Below are positions 6,943 through 7,710 of a stretch of DNA of 7,710 nt, one piece after another. The stretch's first letter is position 1, and every line of letters starts with the position of its first letter. Source of the DNA: Saprospiraceae bacterium (GTDB taxonomy: Bacteria; Bacteroidota; Bacteroidia; Chitinophagales; Saprospiraceae); assembly GCA_020437045.1 (NCBI GenBank), contig JAGQWV010000389.1:1-7710 (forward strand), read 5' to 3'. The notes below the pieces were generated by a model that was given only the letters and a program-made list of their open reading frames with translations, did not search any database and had not been told where the DNA came from. The position numbers were made by a program, and so were the translations under genes.

Positions 6943-7642
6943 TAAGACCTTGAAGCACTAAATTTGGGGCCTCAAATATCTTAGTTTTCAATTTACTAAC
7001 AAAAAAATGACTGTCACCACCGGTTAAGAGAATGTTAAGCTTACCAAACATTTTCTTATATTCTTGAATGAATCCTTCGATTTCATGAATTGCACCCGTT
7101 CCAGCTCCTACCTGTAAGGCAGAAGTTGTATCGACACCCATGGCTTGATAACGTTTGTAAGGCTCCACTTGTGGCAATTTATCCGTCAATAAATGCATCG
7201 ATTTTAATCGCATATGCAGTCCAGGAGAAATATTCCCTCCCAGATACACCCCTTTTTCAGATACCAAATCATACTTTAAACATGTGCCGGCATCAATAAT
7301 CAATGAGCTTTGCCGCGGAAACAGGGACCATGCCCCCGCCGCTCCAGCCAATCGATCTAACCCCAAAGTCTCAGGAGTCTTGTATGCAACCTGGAAAGGC
7401 AAATGCATAAAAGGAGATAGCAAGAAAATATGATCACTTTCATTGACAAGTTTTGCCATATATCTGGAAAGATGCTGTACTGTAGACACTATGACGTATG
7501 ACACCGAAAAATTGTTCATTACTTTCTTCAGATAGGTCACGGTCAGTTTGTCCAGAATTTCAACGTGTTGTAATGACTTATCATTAAACACACCCAATTT
7601 GGTACGCGAATTTCCAATATCTACAGTCAGTCTAGCGGCCAT
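6905..7642 (-). CDS. coaX: Type III pantothenate kinase
   Basis: A 245-residue cytoplasmic enzyme that phosphorylates pantothenate with ATP, the first committed step of coenzyme A synthesis. Family motifs are in order: DIGNSRTKLGVF at 8-19 (phosphate-1 loop of the ASKHA fold), GLDRLAGAAGAW at 94-105 (the G-x-D-R pantothenate site; Asp96 is in the position of the catalytic base), DAGTCLKYD at 117-125 (phosphate-2 loop), GGNISPGL at 135-142, and a late LTGGD at 206-210. The phosphate-2 loop reads DAGTC where many homologues have DxGTA, a mild variation. Length is normal for the family. The ATG start lies 6 bp after the purH stop, so no earlier start is expected, and there is no Shine-Dalgarno motif, as is usual in Bacteroidota. 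The 3' end overlaps the following barrel gene, which suggests translational coupling. Confident from motifs. Confidence 0.95.
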   Translation of the reverse strand: MAARLTVDIGNSRTKLGVFNDKSLQHVEILDKLTVTYLKKVMNNFSVSYVIVSTVQHLSRYMAKLVNESDHIFLLSPFMHLPFQVAYKTPETLGLDRLAGAAGAWSLFPRQSSLIIDAGTCLKYDLVSEKGVYLGGNISPGLHMRLKSMHLLTDKLPQVEPYKRYQAMGVDTTSALQVGAGTGAIHEIEGFIQEYKKMFGKLNILLTGGDSHFFVSKLKTKIFEAPNLVLQGLNEILDYNVQKSY

Positions 7643-7648
7643 CCGGGT

Positions 7649-7710
7649 TTAATGCTTAAAGTGCCGTATACCGGTAGTGACCATGGCCATGCCATGCTGA
7701 TCACAATAGT
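7649..7710 (-). CDS. purH: PurH C-terminal end (bifunctional AICAR transformylase / IMP cyclohydrolase), partial
   Basis: Only the last 19 full codons and the TAA stop lie in the window; the gene runs off the right edge. The readable end is YCDQHGMAMVTTGIRHFKH. PurH proteins characteristically finish with a hydrophobic strand followed by TG-x-RHF(R/K)H, and this is the basis of the call. PurH carries out the last two steps of de novo IMP synthesis in the cytoplasm: formylation of AICAR with 10-formyl-THF, then ring closure. The stop is 6 bp before the coaX start, so the two are probably co-transcribed. The short length limits certainty, but the terminal motif is distinctive. Confidence 0.8.
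   Translation of the reverse strand, partial: YCDQHGMAMVTTGIRHFKH

Overview
The window looks like chromosomal DNA of a Bacteroidota bacterium. The signs are a type III pantothenate kinase gene leading straight into a FadL-like outer membrane barrel and an exported TPR protein (a pairing I recall from this phylum), A/T-rich sequence without Shine-Dalgarno motifs before the starts, and a purH C-terminus ending RHFKH. A Saprospiria-like lineage is only an impression; no rRNA or other lineage marker is present. Everything lies on the minus strand, so transcription runs from high to low coordinates. The + strand has no convincing gene. There is no tRNA, CRISPR array, IS element or phage gene, and no gene-free stretch over 300 bases. 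Layout in transcription order: the last codons of purH (7710-7649); coaX, type III pantothenate kinase (7642-6905), 6 bp after purH; a FadL/PorV-like outer membrane barrel (6942-5560), overlapping coaX; a secreted TPR protein (5557-4139), 2 bp after the barrel gene; a 106-bp gap with a perfect 10-bp-stem hairpin; a second 472-residue TPR protein, paralogous to the first but with a lipoprotein signal (4032-2614); an FKBP-type prolyl isomerase lipoprotein with a GTG start (2630-2040), overlapping the TPR gene by 17 bp; a 192-bp gap with a possible promoter; a small predicted outer membrane barrel (1847-1257); and an exported serine hydrolase of the beta-lactamase class C / DD-peptidase fold (1253-66), 3 bp further on. 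Two blocks can be read. The first, purH to FKBP, joins two cytoplasmic metabolic genes (purine and coenzyme A synthesis) to an envelope set: barrel, two related TPR proteins (one soluble in the periplasm, one lipid-anchored) and a lipid-anchored folding factor. A simple reading is that the TPR proteins and FKBP serve assembly or function of the outer membrane, perhaps of the barrel, but this is inferred from order alone. The second block pairs an uncharacterised small barrel with a serine hydrolase and may have its own promoter. I see no clear new defence or mobile system. The points most worth attention are the tandem TPR paralogues with different membrane anchoring and six shared cysteines, the FKBP domain lacking its usual catalytic-pocket aspartate, and the barrel/serine hydrolase pair.
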